Part shown: one piece after another, positions 34,552-43,689 of the stretch
Layout: each line of letters begins with the position of its first letter
Position numbering within the stretch: position 1 is the first letter of the stretch
Source of the DNA: Gemmatimonadetes bacterium SCN 70-22
GTDB taxonomy: Bacteria; Gemmatimonadota; Gemmatimonadetes; Gemmatimonadales; Gemmatimonadaceae
Assembly: GCA_001724275.1 (NCBI GenBank)
Contig: MEDZ01000021.1
Span: 30,025 to 87,531, forward strand
Reading direction: 5' to 3'
DNA: 57,507 bases
Notes under the pieces: generated by a model
What the model was told of the DNA's origin: nothing
The model's database searches: none
What the model saw: the letters and a program-made list of their open reading frames with translations, nothing else
Translations under genes and position numbers: made by a program

Positions 34552-37500
34552 ATGCCACACGCTCCCCGCTTCGCCGCCCGCGCCCTCGCCGGGCTCCTCC
34601 TTGCCCTCCCCTCGCTCGCCCTGGCCCAGGGCGCGGCGGCTCCCGCGCGCATCGCCACCGACAGCTACCGTCAGCTGCATTGGCGCACGATCGGCCCCGA
34701 GGGGAACCGCTTCACCTCGGCGGCCGGGATCCCCGGCGACCCGCTCACCTATTACGTCGGCGCCGCATCGGGCGGCGTCTGGAAGACGTCCGACGGCGGG
34801 ACCAACTGGACCCCGCTCTTCGACGACCAACGGGTGCAATCCATCGGCTCGCTCGCCGTGTCGAAGTCGGACCCCAACGTCGTCTGGGCCGGGACGGGCG
34901 AGGGGAAGATCCGCAGCCACATCTCGATCGGCGAGGGCGTGTACAAGTCGGTCGATGCCGGAAAGACCTGGACGCTGATGGGGCTCGAGAAGACGGCGCG
35001 CATCCCGCGCACCATCATCCACCCCACCGACCCGAACACGGTCCTCGTCTGCGCGCTGGGGCACGCCTACGGGCCGCAACCGGAGCGCGGCGTGTATCGC
35101 ACCACCGACGGCGGGGCCACGTGGACACGCGTGCTGTTCGTCGACGAGAACACCGGGTGCTCGGACCTGGCCATGGACCCCAGGAATCCGCGCATCCTGT
35201 TCGCCGGCATGTGGCAGTTGGAGATCCACACCTGGGGGAGGACCAGCGGCGGGCCGGGGAGCGGGCTCTTCATGTCGCGCGACGGCGGCGCCACCTGGAC
35301 GCGCCTCACGGGGCATGGGCTCCCCAAGGGACCGGTGGGCAAGGTGGCCGTCGCCATCGCCCCGTCGAACCCCGATCGCGTCTATGCGCTGATCGAGACC
35401 GGCGACGGCATTCCCTGGAACGGACAACCCACCGAGAGCGGGCAGCTGTGGCGCTCCGAGAACGGCGGCGAGGACTGGGCCCTCGTCAGCCGCGACCGCA
35501 ACGCGATGGGGCGTGCGCACTACTACTCGCGCATGGCCGTCGCTCCGGACGATGCGGACGAGGCGTACTTCCTGACCGCGTCGTACGCCAAGACGCTGGA
35601 TGGCGGGAGCACGATCCGCGTGCTCGGCGGCGGACTGGCGCCGGGCGGCGACCACCACGACATCTGGATCGACCCCACCAACGCCAACCGCCAGATCGTC
35701 GCCCACGACCAGGGGCTCTCCATCACCCAGAACCGCGGCAAGACGTGGTACCGCCAGCGCCTGCTCAACGCGCAGATGTACCACGTGACGGTGGACAACG
35801 AGATCCCGTACAACGTGCTGGGAAACAAGCAGGACGAGCCGTCGTATCGCGGGCCGTCCAACTCGCGCGTCATGGGCGGACGCGGCGCCGGGATCTCGCG
35901 CGGGATGTGGCACTCGGTGGGGGGCGGCGAGAGCGGATGGGCGACCCCGGACCCCACCGACTCCCGGATCATCTGGTCGACCGCGTCGGGCTCCGGCATG
36001 GTCGGCGGGATCGTCGTCCGCTTCGAGGAAGACCGCCGCCAGTTCCGCAACGTCGAGGTCTGGCCGCAGCAGTCCAACGGCCCGGCCGATGGGGTGAAGT
36101 ACCGCTTCGTGTGGGACTCGCCGTTCCACATCTCGCCGCACGATCACAACACGATCTACGTCGGCAGCCAGCACGTGCACCGTACCACCAACGGGGGGCA
36201 GAGCTGGGAGGTGATCTCCCCCGACCTCACGCTGAACGACCGATCGCGCATGGGGCCTTCGGGGGGGCTCACCCCCGACAACATCGGCGTCGAGTACGCC
36301 GGCGTGGTGTACGGCATCGCCGAGTCGCCGCGCGAGCAGGGGCTCATCTGGGTCGGGACCAACGACGGCCTCGTGCAGCTGACGAGGGACGGCGGCAAGA
36401 CGTGGACGAACGTCACGAAGAACATCCCGAACCTCCCGCCGTGGGGGTCGGTGCGGAGCATCGCCCCGTCGCGCTACGACGCGGGGACGGCGTACCTGAC
36501 GGTCGACTTCCACCAGGTGAACAATCGCGATCCGTTCATCTACAAGACCACCGACTACGGCAAGAGCTGGAAGAGCATCACCACCGGCATCCCGAGGAGC
36601 GCGCTGAGCTACGCCAAGGTCATCACCGAGGACCCGGTACGCCGCGGGCTGCTCTACGTGGGGACGGAGAACGCGATCTACGTCTCGTTCGACGACGGGG
36701 AGAACTGGCAGCCGTTGCAGAACGACCTCCCGCACGCCCCGGTGTCGGGGATCGTGGTCCAGGAGCACTTCAACGACCTGGTCATCTCGACATACGGGCG
36801 CGGCTTCTGGATCATGGACGACATCACGCCGCTCCGGCAGCTGACCCCTGACGTGCTGGCCAAGGGCGCGCACCTGTTCACGCTGCGCGCGGCGTATCGC
36901 TTCCGCCCCATCACCGCCCCGTCGACGACGTACGACGACCCCACGCGCGGCGAGGATCCCGAATACGGGGCCTCGATCAACTATTACCTCAAGGCGCCCG
37001 TCGCGGGCGGGGTGAAACTCACCGTGACCGACGCGCAGGGCCAGGTGGTGCGCACGCTGACGGGGAGCAACGCGGCGGGGATCAACCGCGTCTATTGGGA
37101 CCTGCGACACGAGCCCACCATGGAAGTCCGGCTCCGCACCAGCCCGATATACGCCCCGCACATCATCCCCGGCCCCAATGGGCGCACGGCCCCCGGGACC
37201 GGGCAGCTCGCCATCCTCGCCCCGCCCGGGCGCTACACGGTGACGCTGTCGGCGGGAGGGGTGGAGCAGCGCCAGCCGCTCGAGGTGCGCAAGGACCCGA
37301 ACTCCGGGGGGACGGAAGGCGACATCGCCGAGCAGGTGCGCCTGCTCGCGGCGGTGGCGCGCGACATGAACGACGGCGCGGATGCCGTGCATCGCATCGA
37401 GGCGGTGCGGGTGCAGGTGGACGCGATTGCCCGCGTGGTGGACGACGGGGACGTGAAGCGCGCCGCCGAGGCGCTGCTGCAGAAGTTCACCGACCTGGAG

Positions 37501-37788
37501 ATGAACCTCGTGGACTTGCGGCTGACGGGCGGTGGACAGGACGGCGTCCGCTTCGGCTCCAAGCTGCTGGGGAAGCTCAACTACCTGGCCAATGGCCTGT
37601 CGGGATCCGACTACCGGCCCACCGACCAGCACGTGGAGGTGCAGGCGTTGCTGGACGGCCAGCTCAAGGAACAGCTGTCGGCGCTGGACGGGTTGATCAC
37701 GAAGGAGCTGGCCGCCTTCAACGAGCTGCTGAAGGCGCGAAGCGTCCCCAACGTCGTCGTGAAGCCGCGCGGCCCCATCAGCGACTGA
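34552..37788 (+). CDS. large secreted VPS10/sortilin-like Asp-box propeller protein
   Basis: A 1078-residue protein with a signal peptide (FAARALAGLLLALPSLALAQ). Residues 35-800 hold about eleven Asp-box repeats of the form SxDxGxTW (TSDGGTNW, SVDAGKTW, TTDGGATW, SRDGGATW, TQNRGKTW, TTNGGQSW, TRDGGKTW, TTDYGKSW, SFDDGENW), which fold as sortilin/BNR propellers, probably two. Then comes a FlgD-like segment (TVTDAQGQVVRTLTGSNAAG) and a helical C-terminal region. Such proteins are annotated as glycosyl hydrolases, but no catalytic residues can be named here. Binding or processing of extracellular peptide or glycan is likely. An alternative ATG at 34486 would add 22 residues (TSCGACPACLP). It stands alone. 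Confidence 0.85.
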   Translation: MPHAPRFAARALAGLLLALPSLALAQGAAAPARIATDSYRQLHWRTIGPEGNRFTSAAGIPGDPLTYYVGAASGGVWKTSDGGTNWTPLFDDQRVQSIGSLAVSKSDPNVVWAGTGEGKIRSHISIGEGVYKSVDAGKTWTLMGLEKTARIPRTIIHPTDPNTVLVCALGHAYGPQPERGVYRTTDGGATWTRVLFVDENTGCSDLAMDPRNPRILFAGMWQLEIHTWGRTSGGPGSGLFMSRDGGATWTRLTGHGLPKGPVGKVAVAIAPSNPDRVYALIETGDGIPWNGQPTESGQLWRSENGGEDWALVSRDRNAMGRAHYYSRMAVAPDDADEAYFLTASYAKTLDGGSTIRVLGGGLAPGGDHHDIWIDPTNANRQIVAHDQGLSITQNRGKTWYRQRLLNAQMYHVTVDNEIPYNVLGNKQDEPSYRGPSNSRVMGGRGAGISRGMWHSVGGGESGWATPDPTDSRIIWSTASGSGMVGGIVVRFEEDRRQFRNVEVWPQQSNGPADGVKYRFVWDSPFHISPHDHNTIYVGSQHVHRTTNGGQSWEVISPDLTLNDRSRMGPSGGLTPDNIGVEYAGVVYGIAESPREQGLIWVGTNDGLVQLTRDGGKTWTNVTKNIPNLPPWGSVRSIAPSRYDAGTAYLTVDFHQVNNRDPFIYKTTDYGKSWKSITTGIPRSALSYAKVITEDPVRRGLLYVGTENAIYVSFDDGENWQPLQNDLPHAPVSGIVVQEHFNDLVISTYGRGFWIMDDITPLRQLTPDVLAKGAHLFTLRAAYRFRPITAPSTTYDDPTRGEDPEYGASINYYLKAPVAGGVKLTVTDAQGQVVRTLTGSNAAGINRVYWDLRHEPTMEVRLRTSPIYAPHIIPGPNGRTAPGTGQLAILAPPGRYTVTLSAGGVEQRQPLEVRKDPNSGGTEGDIAEQVRLLAAVARDMNDGADAVHRIEAVRVQVDAIARVVDDGDVKRAAEALLQKFTDLEMNLVDLRLTGGGQDGVRFGSKLLGKLNYLANGLSGSDYRPTDQHVEVQALLDGQLKEQLSALDGLITKELAAFNELLKARSVPNVVVKPRGPISD

Positions 37789-37892
37789 TCGGGCCCGCGG
37801 CACCTTGCGGCGGCCACCGGCGGACGTTGGTTGTCCACGGGCGGCCGCCGCTGGCGTTTCTTCCCCTTCCACCATCACACGAGAGACCGCCC

Positions 37893-38312
37893 GTGCCCCG
37901 GACCCCACACCTGCCCCCGTTCTCGTTCCTGGCGAAGGCCACGTCCCGCCTGGCAGGGCGCCCCTTCTCGTTCTTCCTCGCCCTCATGGTCATCGCCGCG
38001 TGGCTCGTGAGCGGACCGCTCTTCGGCTACAGCGATACCTGGCAGCTGGTCATCAACACCGGGACGACCATCATCACATTTTTGATGGTGTTCCTGATCC
38101 AGAACACACAGAACCGTGACACCGAGGCGTTGCAGATCAAGCTCGACGAGCTGGTCCGCGCCACCGAAGGGGCGCACAACGCCCTCCTCGACCTGGAGGA
38201 GCTCGAGGAGCAGGAGCTCGACCGGATCCGGGATAACTACGTGGTCCTGGCGCGCCGGGCCCGCGCCGGACTGCGCGAGGGGACGAGCGACACCGACCGC
38301 CCTCCGGTCTGA
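37893..38312 (+). CDS. low-affinity iron permease family protein (Fet4-type)
   Basis: A 139-residue protein starting at GTG. It has two hydrophobic helices (PFSFFLALMVIAAWLVSG and WQLVINTGTTIITFLMVFLI), then the family hallmark QNTQNRDTEALQIKLDELVR and an acidic C-terminal tail (LEELEEQELDRI). The family is named after yeast Fet4; bacterial members are small and their transport activity is poorly documented. The long frame open from 37095 overlaps the VPS10 gene and is rejected. Confidence 0.83.
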   Translation: MPRTPHLPPFSFLAKATSRLAGRPFSFFLALMVIAAWLVSGPLFGYSDTWQLVINTGTTIITFLMVFLIQNTQNRDTEALQIKLDELVRATEGAHNALLDLEELEEQELDRIRDNYVVLARRARAGLREGTSDTDRPPV

Positions 38313-38386
38313 GCCCCCGCGACACCTCGCGCCCCGGCTTTCCGTATTGTCGGTGGCGCCCCTTCACTCCCCTACCCTCTCCGCGC

Positions 38387-38752
38387 ATGTCCATCCTGAT
38401 CCGGCTCCTCATCAACGCCGCCGCACTCTTCGTCGCCACGCGCCTCGTGAACGGCATCGAGTTCAAGGGGACGCCGATGGCGCTCCTCGGCGTGGCGCTC
38501 GTCTTCGCGATCGTCAACACCTTCGTGAAGCCCATCATTTCCTTCTTCTCGCTCCCCTTCATCTTCGTGACGCTCGGACTCTTCCTCCTCGTCATCAACG
38601 CCGTAATGCTGATGGTGACGTCGGGGCTCTCGCGCTCCCTCGGGCTCGGCTTCTCGGTGCGCGGCTTCGGCGCCGCGCTCCTGGGGTCGATCGTGGTCTC
38701 GCTCACGAGCCTCGTCCTCGGCGCATTCCTGGACGGAGGCAAGTCGGACTGA
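38387..38752 (+). CDS. YvlD/phage-holin-4-superfamily membrane protein
   Basis: A 121-residue membrane protein with four helices: LLINAAALFVATRLVNGI, ALLGVALVFAIVNTFVKPII, FIFVTLGLFLLVINAVMLMV and FGAALLGSIVVSLTSLVLGA. The VNTFVKPIISFFSLPFIFVT segment is the signature of the YvlD-type family (mobile-element-independent despite the holin name). Members are linked to envelope stress in Bacillus. The role here is unknown. It is followed by a 9-bp tandem array and a strong hairpin. Confidence 0.85.
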   Translation: MSILIRLLINAAALFVATRLVNGIEFKGTPMALLGVALVFAIVNTFVKPIISFFSLPFIFVTLGLFLLVINAVMLMVTSGLSRSLGLGFSVRGFGAALLGSIVVSLTSLVLGAFLDGGKSD

Positions 38753-38775
38753 CGGGGGCCGAGAGGGCGCCCGCC

Positions 38776-38850
38776 CGGCACCCTCGGCACCCTCGGCACC
38801 CTCGGCCCCCTCGGCACGTCGGCACCCTCGGCCCCCTCGGCACGTCGGCA
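38776..38850. repeat. 9-bp tandem array with 26-bp higher-order repeat
   Basis: The units are cggcaccct and cggccccct, with shortened cggcacgt units. The 26-base block made of these three is duplicated exactly at 38794-38819 and 38820-38845. Confidence 0.85.
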
Positions 38851-38909
38851 TCGCGGGCGCACGGAGTCGTGGACACGACTTTCGCCGGCCCATCTCTACG
38901 TCATGGCCC

Positions 38910-38947
38910 TCCGGCCGCTACGTCACTCATCCGATGTAGCGGCCGGA
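38910..38947. terminator. perfect 12-bp hairpin upstream of SGNH gene
   Basis: TCCGGCCGCTAC and GTAGCGGCCGGA pair perfectly around a 14-base loop. The hairpin lies 158 bases after the YvlD-type gene and 68 bases before the SGNH gene, so it may terminate the first or regulate the second. Confidence 0.55.
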
Positions 38948-39014
38948 CCGTCTCTCCGACCTTGGTCACGCGCTCATGGGGAGCGCACGTCACCTCGCAT
39001 GAGAGGAGAGGATC

Positions 39015-40280
39015 ATGACTTACGCACGCGGCATTTCCCTCGGCATGGCGCTGGCCTTCATCACCGCCTGCTCCGACACCCCCTCGCCACTGTCGCCCGA
39101 CCGCGCACCGCAGGCGGCGCTCGAGGAGTCCAATGCGCTCTTGCAGCGGTACGTCGCCATCGGGACGAGCGTCTCGATGGGGTGGCAGTCCGACGGCCTC
39201 ACCGCCGCCTCACAGTACGACTCGTGGCCGGCGCAGTTCACCCGGATGTCGGGGGTCGCGTTCACCCAACCGTACGTCTCGGGGACCGGATGCCGCGCCC
39301 CGCTGGCGGCGCCGCTCGCGTCGGGACTCCGGATCTCCGGCGAGCCGGCCGGGGCGCCGGCGGCCTCGCTCGCATGCGCCCCATTGCAGGGCGGCATCAC
39401 GCTGCCGACGCAGAACGTCGCCATCAATGGGGCAACCACGTTCAACGCGCTCAACAGCACGCCAGAGTCGTTCGCCGACCCCTTTACGCCGAAGCTGTAT
39501 GGGCTCGTCCTCCCTCCGGGAACGACGCAGCTGCGGGCGGCGATGCAGCAGAAGCCGCGCGTCGTCTCGGTCGAACTTGGCGCCAACGAAGTGCTGCCGG
39601 CGCGCAGCGGCATCGCCATTCCCGGTACGACCATCACCCCATTCGCCGCGTGGGCGCCGCTGTACGACGCGCTGGTCGATACGGTTCAGCAGGTTGCACC
39701 GCGCGTCGTCCTGGTCGGGCTGATCAGCGACGTCGCCACCTTCCCGGGCTTCCGCCGAGGGGCGGAGATCTACGCCGACGCCGCGATGCTCCTCGGCGCC
39801 TTCCACGTCCAGGTCGCAGCGGACTGCGATGCGAACCAGAACCTCGTGTTCGTTCCGGTACGCATTCCGACGGCGGTGGCAACGGGGATCGGTCGCCGCA
39901 ACGCCGGGCTGTCACCCACCGTGCTCTCGTGCGCCGATGGCGGGAGCGGCGTGCAGGACTTCATCCTCACCCCAGCGGAAGCAGGAGTCGTCAATGCCGC
40001 GCTCGGGCAGATGAACGCCCACATCCGCGCCGTAGCCGATCGCCACAAGCTGGCGCACTTCGCGCTCGAGACGCTGTACGGGATGCCTGGGCTCAAGCCG
40101 CCGTTCTCCTCGGTGCAGCTGATGACGTCGGCTCAGCCCTACGGGTCGCTGATCAGCCTCGACGGCATCCATCCCAGCGGCGCCGGACATGCCATCCTCG
40201 CCAGCGCAGCGGCGCGGGCGCTCAACGCTCGCTACAACATGCGCCTGCCGGAGGCATCGGCGTTCATCGCAGGTCGTTAG
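39015..40280 (+). CDS. SGNH-type hydrolase-like lipoprotein
   Basis: A 421-residue protein with a strong AGGAGAGG Shine-Dalgarno and a lipoprotein signal (GISLGMALAFITAC, Cys near residue 19). SGNH-like blocks are degenerate but ordered: block I YVAIGTSVSMGWQSDG near 49 (GTS instead of GDS), block III VSVELGANEVLPA near 189 (GANE instead of GxND) and block V ISLDGIHPSGAGHAILA near 380 with the Asp/His pair. The family includes esterases and acyl-hydrolases; the deviations leave the catalytic Ser assignment uncertain. Its stop codon is inside a CGTTAGGC octamer. It faces the LuxR-type regulator gene convergently. Confidence 0.75.
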   Translation: MTYARGISLGMALAFITACSDTPSPLSPDRAPQAALEESNALLQRYVAIGTSVSMGWQSDGLTAASQYDSWPAQFTRMSGVAFTQPYVSGTGCRAPLAAPLASGLRISGEPAGAPAASLACAPLQGGITLPTQNVAINGATTFNALNSTPESFADPFTPKLYGLVLPPGTTQLRAAMQQKPRVVSVELGANEVLPARSGIAIPGTTITPFAAWAPLYDALVDTVQQVAPRVVLVGLISDVATFPGFRRGAEIYADAAMLLGAFHVQVAADCDANQNLVFVPVRIPTAVATGIGRRNAGLSPTVLSCADGGSGVQDFILTPAEAGVVNAALGQMNAHIRAVADRHKLAHFALETLYGMPGLKPPFSSVQLMTSAQPYGSLISLDGIHPSGAGHAILASAAARALNARYNMRLPEASAFIAGR

Positions 40281-40354
40281 GCTGTCGCGGCGCGGCCGAG
40301 CCGCACGCCGGACACGGACGCCGGCCGGGCCATCTGCGCCCGGTCGGCGCTCGC

Positions 40355-43300
40355 CTATCTCACCGGCGGGTCGTCGTCGGCAAAGCCCGGCTGGGCGCGA
40401 AGGACATCCACCAGCGCTCCGCGCGAGTCCACCCCCAGCTTGCCGAACATGTTGGAGAGGTGCGTGCTCACCGTCCGCGCCGAGATGTCGAGCCGCGTCG
40501 CGATCTCCTTGTTGGTGAGGCGTTGGGCGACGAGGCGGGCGATGTCGAGTTCGCGCCCGGTCAGGGAGAAGGCGCCGTCGGTCGTCCCCCGCGGCGGGAG
40601 GCGCACGCCCAGCGAGCGCAGCTCGCTCCGCGTGCCGCGCAGTTCGTACTCGGCGCCGAGGCGGGCGAAGACCTCGTGCGCCTTCCGCAGCTCACGCACC
40701 GCGCCGTCGACGTCACGATCGGAGAGCATGACCTGGGCCGCATTGCGCCGCACCCGCGCCGCGTGGAAGGGAAACGGGATCGCCTCCAGCTCGGCGGCTG
40801 CCGACAGGAGCGCCGCCGCGGTGTCCGGGTGGTGCTCCTCGAAGCGCAACCTCAGTGCCTCGGCGGTGGTGGCCCACGCGAGTCCGAGGCGATGCCCCAA
40901 CAGGAGGGACTGCTCGCGCAATCGCACGCTCATCTGCCTGACGAGTGTGAACTCCTGCAGCCAGAGCGCCGCCTCGATGATGCCGGGCATGAGGCGATGG
41001 ATCCCCCAGACGACGTATCCGAAGCGATCGGCGAGCGCGAGCCCCCGCTGGCCGTACTCGAGCGCCCGCTGCCATTCGCACCGCGCGAGCCAGTAGCCCG
41101 CCATCCCGGTGTGCGCGAGGACCGCGGTGTGCACCTCGCCCTGCAGCGGCGTTCCCCCCGCGCGGATCGCGGCCTCCACCTCCTCGGCGCGCGACAAGCG
41201 CCACGCTTCCTCGATGAGTGCCCACCCCCGCTCCTGGTCATCACGGGCGAGCACGATGAATCCCGTCCAGACGAGGAGCCGTGGCAGCAAGGTGGCGGGA
41301 GCGATGGCTCGCGCGACGGGGATCGCCCGCTCGGCGCGGGCGAGCCCCTCGTTCCAATCGCCGACACCCGACGCGTGCTCGATGGCGATCTCGGCGATCT
41401 GCAGTTGGAGCAGCGGCGAGCGGAGTTGCTCCGCCAGCTGCTCGGCCTCGCGCCGGTGCCGAGCGACGCCCTCCGCGTTCCCTCCGAACCCTTCGAGCAC
41501 CGCCAGCCCCCAGTGCGCCCAGAAGGCGAGGACCCGCTCGTCGCTGGCGGTGGCGTGCGCGAGCGCGGCAGCGCCGTGCGCCCGAGCCTTGTCGGCGCGG
41601 CCGGTGAAGCTGTAGAGCAACGTGAGCGCGCGATGCACGCGCGCCTGCAACGCGTGGTCTCCGGTTCGCTCAGCCACCGGGAGGATCTCCTCCAGCGCCA
41701 CCCGCGCGTCATCGCCACGTCCCATCGCCTGCAGGAGCATCCCCTTGTCCACACGCACCCGGATGGCGAGGTCCATGCGACCGGCCTCCGTGGCGGTGAC
41801 CTCCGACTCGTCGAGGGATCGCAGCCCGTCTGCCGGACGACCGGCGACAGAGAGTGCCAGCCCGATTCGGCGCAACAGGCGAGAGCGGGCCACCGCATCG
41901 CCGGCCTCGGTCGCGAGCCCGAGAGCCCGCTCCCACAGCGCCATCGCCCCGCCCCGATCGCCCGTCCTCTGGCGCGCGCGCGCGAGGTCTTCGAGCATCG
42001 CGCGATAGTCGGCGGCGTCGCTCCCCTCGCCCGGGAATCGCTCGGCGATGGCGACCGCGTCGGTGAGCAGGCGCAACGCCTCGTTGTCGGCATACCGGTC
42101 GAGCGCCTCGCGTCCGGCGGCGACGACATATCGCAGGGCTCGCGCATCACCCCCGAGGGCGTCGCCCTCCATCAGGTGGCGGGCGATCTCGCGAGCGTGC
42201 CCCAGGGAGGCCGCCCCGAGCGTGCGCTCCATCTCGGTCGCGGTGGCGAGGTGCAGTGCGCGGCGGCGCGCCGCCGTCAACCCGGCCATCGCCGTCAGCT
42301 GCATCAGCGGGTGCACGAACTCGTACTGCGGCATCCCCCCCTCGCCGACCTCGCGCAGCACCCGCTTGGCGCACAGGACGTCGATCGCGTCGGCAAACGA
42401 CTGCGCTCCGAGCGTCGTCACGCCCTGCAGGAGAGGGAGCGGGGCGCGCGTTCCGATGACCGCCGCGGCTTCGGCCACCCTCCGGGCGCCGGCGTCGACC
42501 TCCGCCAGCCGTCCCTCGAGCGCCTCACGAATGGTCGCCGGGAGTCCGACGTCGTCGACCTCGCCGAGCACCCAGCGTTCGCCCTCGTAGCGCAGGCGCC
42601 CCGCCCCCACGAGGTGCCGCAGGAGCTGGTCGACGAACAGGGGATTGCCGCGCGCCCGCTCATGGAGCCGCTCGGCGAGGCGTGCCACGTCTTCGGCGGC
42701 AAGCGCGAAGAGCTGCCGCAGGATCTCGGCCACGTCGTAGCGCGTCAGCGGCGGGATCCGGCGAACCGTCGCCTCGCCGCGGGACACCAGGGAGCGTTCG
42801 GTAGTCCTGAGGGCGACGGGGAGTTCCTGCTCGTCGTCGGCGTAGGTGACGACCAGGAGGATCGGCGCCTGCCGCAGCTGCCGGGCGACGAAGTGGAGGA
42901 GTTCCATCGACGACGGGTCGCTCCACTGCGCGTTCTCGAGGACGAGCCGGAGCGGTTGGCGCGCGGCGAGTCGCGAGAGGAACTGGGCGAAGTTCCAGAG
43001 GAGGCGTGCCTTCCGGTCGCCATCGTGGGCGACCGCCGGCTCGGGGCCGTCGCGCCCGAAGGCGAGGCCGTGCAGGACCATTCCCAGCTCCTGCTCCGCA
43101 CCGCGCGCCAGCACCAACAGCGTCGACGCCGGGAGGGCGCGGAGGGGTGGCACCAGCGCGTCGGAGATCATCCCGTAGGGGATGCCCGCCTCGACGGCGT
43201 AGGCCCCACCCGATGCGACCATGACCTCGCGACGTATGGCGTCGCGCACCACGGCTTGGACAAGCCGTGTCTTGCCGACGCCGGCGTCGCCAGCGAGGAA

Positions 43301-43432
43301 GATCACCCGACCGCGTCCGTCGATCGCGTCATCGAGCGCGAGCCGAAGCGCGCCGAGGTCTGCCCGACGTCCGACGAGCGGGAGCTCGGTCTGGGAGGTG
43401 AAGGTGCGCGGGGTGTCGCCGACCATGGACAT
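40355..43432 (-). CDS. LAL-type LuxR-family ATPase regulator (MalT-like)
   Basis: A 1025-residue transcriptional regulator. An N-terminal AAA/NACHT-like ATPase has Walker A LAGDAGVGKTRLV near residue 47 and LRLVLENAQWSDPSSMELLH near 160. A long helical TPR-like region (about 450-940) follows, and a C-terminal LuxR helix-turn-helix (GRELDIARLVAQRLTNKEIA followed by TRLDISARTVSTHLSNMFGK, about 960-1005). Such proteins activate transcription when ATP and a ligand bind. It lies downstream of the SusD gene in the same orientation with a terminator-like hairpin between, so it may control the SusCD pair. The 1579-codon antisense frame is a shadow. Confidence 0.9.
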   Translation of the reverse strand: MSMVGDTPRTFTSQTELPLVGRRADLGALRLALDDAIDGRGRVIFLAGDAGVGKTRLVQAVVRDAIRREVMVASGGAYAVEAGIPYGMISDALVPPLRALPASTLLVLARGAEQELGMVLHGLAFGRDGPEPAVAHDGDRKARLLWNFAQFLSRLAARQPLRLVLENAQWSDPSSMELLHFVARQLRQAPILLVVTYADDEQELPVALRTTERSLVSRGEATVRRIPPLTRYDVAEILRQLFALAAEDVARLAERLHERARGNPLFVDQLLRHLVGAGRLRYEGERWVLGEVDDVGLPATIREALEGRLAEVDAGARRVAEAAAVIGTRAPLPLLQGVTTLGAQSFADAIDVLCAKRVLREVGEGGMPQYEFVHPLMQLTAMAGLTAARRRALHLATATEMERTLGAASLGHAREIARHLMEGDALGGDARALRYVVAAGREALDRYADNEALRLLTDAVAIAERFPGEGSDAADYRAMLEDLARARQRTGDRGGAMALWERALGLATEAGDAVARSRLLRRIGLALSVAGRPADGLRSLDESEVTATEAGRMDLAIRVRVDKGMLLQAMGRGDDARVALEEILPVAERTGDHALQARVHRALTLLYSFTGRADKARAHGAAALAHATASDERVLAFWAHWGLAVLEGFGGNAEGVARHRREAEQLAEQLRSPLLQLQIAEIAIEHASGVGDWNEGLARAERAIPVARAIAPATLLPRLLVWTGFIVLARDDQERGWALIEEAWRLSRAEEVEAAIRAGGTPLQGEVHTAVLAHTGMAGYWLARCEWQRALEYGQRGLALADRFGYVVWGIHRLMPGIIEAALWLQEFTLVRQMSVRLREQSLLLGHRLGLAWATTAEALRLRFEEHHPDTAAALLSAAAELEAIPFPFHAARVRRNAAQVMLSDRDVDGAVRELRKAHEVFARLGAEYELRGTRSELRSLGVRLPPRGTTDGAFSLTGRELDIARLVAQRLTNKEIATRLDISARTVSTHLSNMFGKLGVDSRGALVDVLRAQPGFADDDPPVR

Positions 43433-43620
43433 GGGCAGAATCTTGGGGCGCGGCGCAATCCTGCGCTAGGGTGGGCCTGCGCCAGTGACACCGGGGTGTC
43501 CGTCACACCGACGGCGCACCGCTGGCGCGCATGCCGGCACGCTGGCGCTCCTCGGCGCGGCACCCCTCGGCGCGAAGCCCGTTGTGGGCGGCGGCCGGCG
43601 CACCCCCACGCCCGCAGGCG

Positions 43621-43659
43621 ACACGACCCGCGAACGCCGTAGGCGCCCGCGGGCCGTGT
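43621..43659 (-). terminator. hairpin after SusD-like gene
   Basis: Twelve bases on each side pair (ACACGACCCGCG / CGCGGGCCGTGT) with one mismatch that becomes G-U in the minus-strand RNA, around a 15-base loop. It lies 31 bases after the SusD stop. Confidence 0.5.
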
Positions 43660-43689
43660 GCTGAAGCTGTGATGGGACTCCGAATGCCG

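Noticed and set aside
37095-37892. 405-residue version of the Fet4-type protein
   Set aside because: The first 266 codons overlap the VPS10-like gene in another frame and look like shadow sequence.
38903-43642. A 1579-codon plus-strand open frame
   Set aside because: It is antisense to the LAL regulator and SGNH region, has no recognisable domains and shows the His/Arg/Asp-rich composition of a high-GC shadow frame.
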